Shown one piece after another: positions 61,789-64,000 of a stretch of DNA of 64,000 bases. The stretch spans positions 1-64,000 of the forward strand of contig JBJEOB010000031.1 of NCBI GenBank assembly GCA_051880495.1. The letters are read 5' to 3'. Positions within the stretch are counted from its first letter, which is position 1. Each line of letters begins with the position of its first letter. The DNA is from MGBC120314 sp051880495. GTDB taxonomy: Bacteria > Bacillota > Clostridia > Lachnospirales > Lachnospiraceae. Under the pieces are notes generated by a model. It ran no database searches and was not told the DNA's origin. It saw only the letters and a program-made list of their open reading frames with translations. Both the position numbers and the translations under genes were made by a program.

Positions 61789-63983
61789 TCGTTGATATTT
61801 CTCATGATAAACTGGATAGGACGTTTCAATATATTGTGCCGGATGAACTAGATGACCGTCTGGTAGTCGGAATGCGTGTAAATATCCCGTTTGGACAGGG
61901 AAACAAAATGATAACCGGTTATGTAATAAGCATTACCGATACGCCGGTCTATGAACTGTCAAAGATGAAATATATACACTCTATCGTTGATGAAAATGTC
62001 AGGATAGAGGGAAAAATGATTCAGCTTGCGTCATTTTTGCGTCACAATTACGGCGGCACGATGAATCAGGCTTTAAAGACGGTTATTCCTGTAAAAGAAA
62101 GCTCTGCGAAAAAGGAAAGAAAAAGCATTCGAAGAATTATTTCAACTGACAGGGCGAATGAACTTATCGAAATATTTGATAAGAAACATTCTGTTGCAAG
62201 AAAAAGACTGATGGAAGCACTTGTTGAGGATGAAATCATTGACTATTCTCTGGTGACAGGCAAATTAAATATATCATCTTCTGTGATAAAATATTTTGAA
62301 GAAAACGGCTATATCTGCATAGATGTTGAAAGCTATTACAGAAATCCCGTTAAAGTAACTGATGGCAGACAGGATGCAGTAAAACTTAATGCGGCTCAGA
62401 GTATAATAGCTGACAGTATAATCGCAGATTATGATAATAACATCAGAAAAACATATCTTATAAAGGGTGTTACCGGAAGCGGCAAGACAGAGGTTTATAT
62501 GTCTGTTATAGAGCATGTTCTGTCACAGGGAAGGCAGGTTATTGTACTTATACCTGAGATTGCACTTACGTTTCAGACCGTTATGCGTTTTTATAAGAGA
62601 TTTGGCGACGTTGTCTCGATTATGAACTCAAGACTTTCAAAGGAAACACGTTATGATCAGTTTGAACGTGCCAGAAAGGGCCTTGTGAAAATAATGATAG
62701 GACCGCGCTCAGCACTTTTTACGCCATTTGATAATCTGGGCCTTATTATAATTGATGAGGAACATGAGGGGGCGTACAAGAGTGAGACCATACCGAAATA
62801 TCATGCGACCGGTGTGGCAAAGGAGCTTGCCCGAATGAATAATGCGTCTGTCATACTTGGCTCGGCAACACCGTCTGTTGACAGTTATTACAGGGCACTT
62901 ACGGGAGAATACAGGTTATTTTATTTAAATGCAAGAGCTGTGGATTCGGCCAGATTACCGGCTGTGTCGGTAACGGATCTCAAGGAAGAACTAAGAAAAG
63001 GCAACCGTTCCATCTTTAGTATGGAGCTTAAAGATAAAATAAAAGACCGCATTGAAAAAAAACAGCAGACCATGCTGTTCATTAACAGGCGTGGGTATTT
63101 CGGATTTATTTCCTGCCGCTCATGTGGACATGTTATGAAATGTCCTCATTGTGATATCTCGCTTACATCGCATAAGGATGGAAGGCTTGTATGCCACTAT
63201 TGCGGATATTCACAAAAGCAGGTATCGCAGTGCCCGAAATGTGGTTCTAAATACATCAGTGCGCTCCGTGGCGGAACACAGATGGTAGAGGATGCTGTTT
63301 TAAAAGAATTTCCTGATGCAAAGGTGCTCAGGATGGATATGGACACCACTAAAGGCAAGGATGGACATGAAAAGATATTATCATCATTTGCATCGGAAGA
63401 AGCAGATATTCTGGTAGGAACGCAGATGATTGTAAAAGGTCATGATTTCCCGAATGTTACGCTGGTCGGAATACTGGCGGCAGACATTTCACTTCATGCT
63501 TCTGATTACAGGGCGGCAGAGAGAACATTTCAGCTCCTGACCCAGGCTGCGGGACGTGCCGGAAGAGGTGAACTTCCCGGTGAAGTTGTTATTCAGGCGT
63601 ATGATACGGAAAATTTTGCGATTGAGGCTGCGGCCAATCAGGACTATGAGCAGTTTTACGAGCAGGAAATCATGTACAGGACGCTGATGGATTATCCGCC
63701 GATATCCAACATGCTTATGGTGAAATTCTCATCAAAATATGAGGATGCCCTCATAAAGGCTGTCGATACGATACGAATCAGAAAAGATAATGTCAAGGTA
63801 ATCGGACCGGCAAATGCCGCGCTTTACAAAGCAGAAGATATTTATAACAAAGTAATTTATTATAAGGCAAAGGAATATGAAACGCTTACTGCAATCCGCA
63901 GTGAGATTGAACAGTTCGTAAGAAATCGTGATGATTTCAAATACGTTAGTATTCAGTTTGATTTTAATCCGTTAAATTCATAA
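61773..63983 (+). CDS. priA: Primosomal replication-restart helicase PriA
   Basis: PriA (736 residues) reloads the replisome at stalled forks. The N-terminal 3'-end binding domain (FADVIVDISHDKLDRTFQYI) is followed by helicase motifs: Walker A LIKGVTGSGKTEVYM, DEEH in LIIIDEEHEGAYKS, GSATPSVDSY, and QAAGRAGRGELPGEVVIQAY. The zinc-binding insertion shows four pairs of cysteines (CRSCGHVMKCPHC, CHYCGYSQKQVSQCPKCG). The gene is complete and overlaps murE, so the ftsK-murE-priA genes are probably one transcript. Confidence 0.96.
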   Translation: MFADVIVDISHDKLDRTFQYIVPDELDDRLVVGMRVNIPFGQGNKMITGYVISITDTPVYELSKMKYIHSIVDENVRIEGKMIQLASFLRHNYGGTMNQALKTVIPVKESSAKKERKSIRRIISTDRANELIEIFDKKHSVARKRLMEALVEDEIIDYSLVTGKLNISSSVIKYFEENGYICIDVESYYRNPVKVTDGRQDAVKLNAAQSIIADSIIADYDNNIRKTYLIKGVTGSGKTEVYMSVIEHVLSQGRQVIVLIPEIALTFQTVMRFYKRFGDVVSIMNSRLSKETRYDQFERARKGLVKIMIGPRSALFTPFDNLGLIIIDEEHEGAYKSETIPKYHATGVAKELARMNNASVILGSATPSVDSYYRALTGEYRLFYLNARAVDSARLPAVSVTDLKEELRKGNRSIFSMELKDKIKDRIEKKQQTMLFINRRGYFGFISCRSCGHVMKCPHCDISLTSHKDGRLVCHYCGYSQKQVSQCPKCGSKYISALRGGTQMVEDAVLKEFPDAKVLRMDMDTTKGKDGHEKILSSFASEEADILVGTQMIVKGHDFPNVTLVGILAADISLHASDYRAAERTFQLLTQAAGRAGRGELPGEVVIQAYDTENFAIEAAANQDYEQFYEQEIMYRTLMDYPPISNMLMVKFSSKYEDALIKAVDTIRIRKDNVKVIGPANAALYKAEDIYNKVIYYKAKEYETLTAIRSEIEQFVRNRDDFKYVSIQFDFNPLNS

Positions 63984-63986
63984 ATA

Positions 63987-64000
63987 CAGGCGTTTGCGAA
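63987..64000 (+). repeat. Start of a further copy of the MITE-like element (cut by the window end)
   Basis: CAGGCGTTTGCGAA, right after the priA stop, is identical to the left terminus of the 57547-57750 element, which also begins just after a stop codon. Only 14 bases are visible, so the assignment is provisional. Confidence 0.45.

Noticed and set aside
1..64000. CRISPR arrays, rRNA, tRNA, prophage, transposase genes
   Set aside because: None was seen; the repeats present are short palindromes or MITE-like sequences without a transposase.

Overview
This is a contiguous chromosomal segment of a Gram-positive, anaerobic Firmicute, most likely a gut-type Lachnospiraceae. The reasons are moderate A+T content, strong AGGAGG-type ribosome binding sites, occasional TTG and GTG starts, an hrcA-grpE-dnaK-dnaJ cluster under a perfect CIRCE element, a Gram-positive-length DnaK, a MurE with the meso-diaminopimelate motif DNPR, Rex, EndoA (MazF/PemK family), a clostridial NiCo riboswitch, and a xylose isomerase of the fucose-isomerase fold. 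I see no rRNA, tRNA, CRISPR array, prophage or transposase gene. Most of the window is housekeeping or central metabolism; the unexplained material is mainly intergenic.

Layout. 1-5.3 kb: heat-shock operon hrcA-grpE-dnaK-dnaJ. 5.4-11.1 kb: pentose cassette (isomerase, xylulokinase, two GNAT acetyltransferases, small transaldolase, ROK repressor). 11.2-14.2 kb: membrane and hypothetical proteins. 14.2-15.4 kb: a NiCo riboswitch controlling a cation-efflux gene. 15.5-18.8 kb (minus strand): DUF998 protein, aldehyde dehydrogenase and iron alcohol dehydrogenase. 18.9-21.7 kb: an acyl-CoA-thioesterase-like hydrolase with a substituted nucleophile, a cation/proton antiporter and ThrH. 21.8-24.9 kb: hybrid histidine kinase followed by a lone ABC permease. 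25.0-30.2 kb: a J-like/TPR protein translationally coupled to a short Hsp70. 30.2-37.7 kb: formate dehydrogenase with its flavin/iron-sulfur partner, a Y-family polymerase with YolD, and FdhD. 37.7-44.1 kb: two MATE transporters, a HisC-like aminotransferase and leuS. 44.2-47.1 kb: a 465-bp foldback element, then HU and an ABC-F protein on the minus strand. 47.2-51.1 kb: methionine/folate operon metF, MetH reactivation domain, truncated MetH. 51.2-56.6 kb: rex, a coiled-coil protein, NAD(P)H-hydrate repair enzyme, EndoA toxin, CBS membrane protein and a ClpP-like TepA. 56.7-64 kb: UppP-like protein, FtsK/SpoIIIE, MurE and PriA.

The metabolic genes fit a fermenter that takes pentoses through xylulose 5-phosphate, disposes of reductant through alcohol/aldehyde dehydrogenases and formate dehydrogenase, and senses NADH/NAD with Rex. 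The split methionine synthase sits with metF as a compact one-carbon module.

The observations most worth following are the 465-bp foldback element between leuS and hup, a 204-bp element with inverted repeats of about 61-64 bp plus a partial copy and a probable third copy starting at the window edge, a smaller hairpin repeat sharing ATAGGAAATT in four intergenic regions, and the HPD-less J/TPR protein coupled to an HscC-like Hsp70. Start codons were chosen by ribosome-binding-site spacing; several differ from the longest open frame.
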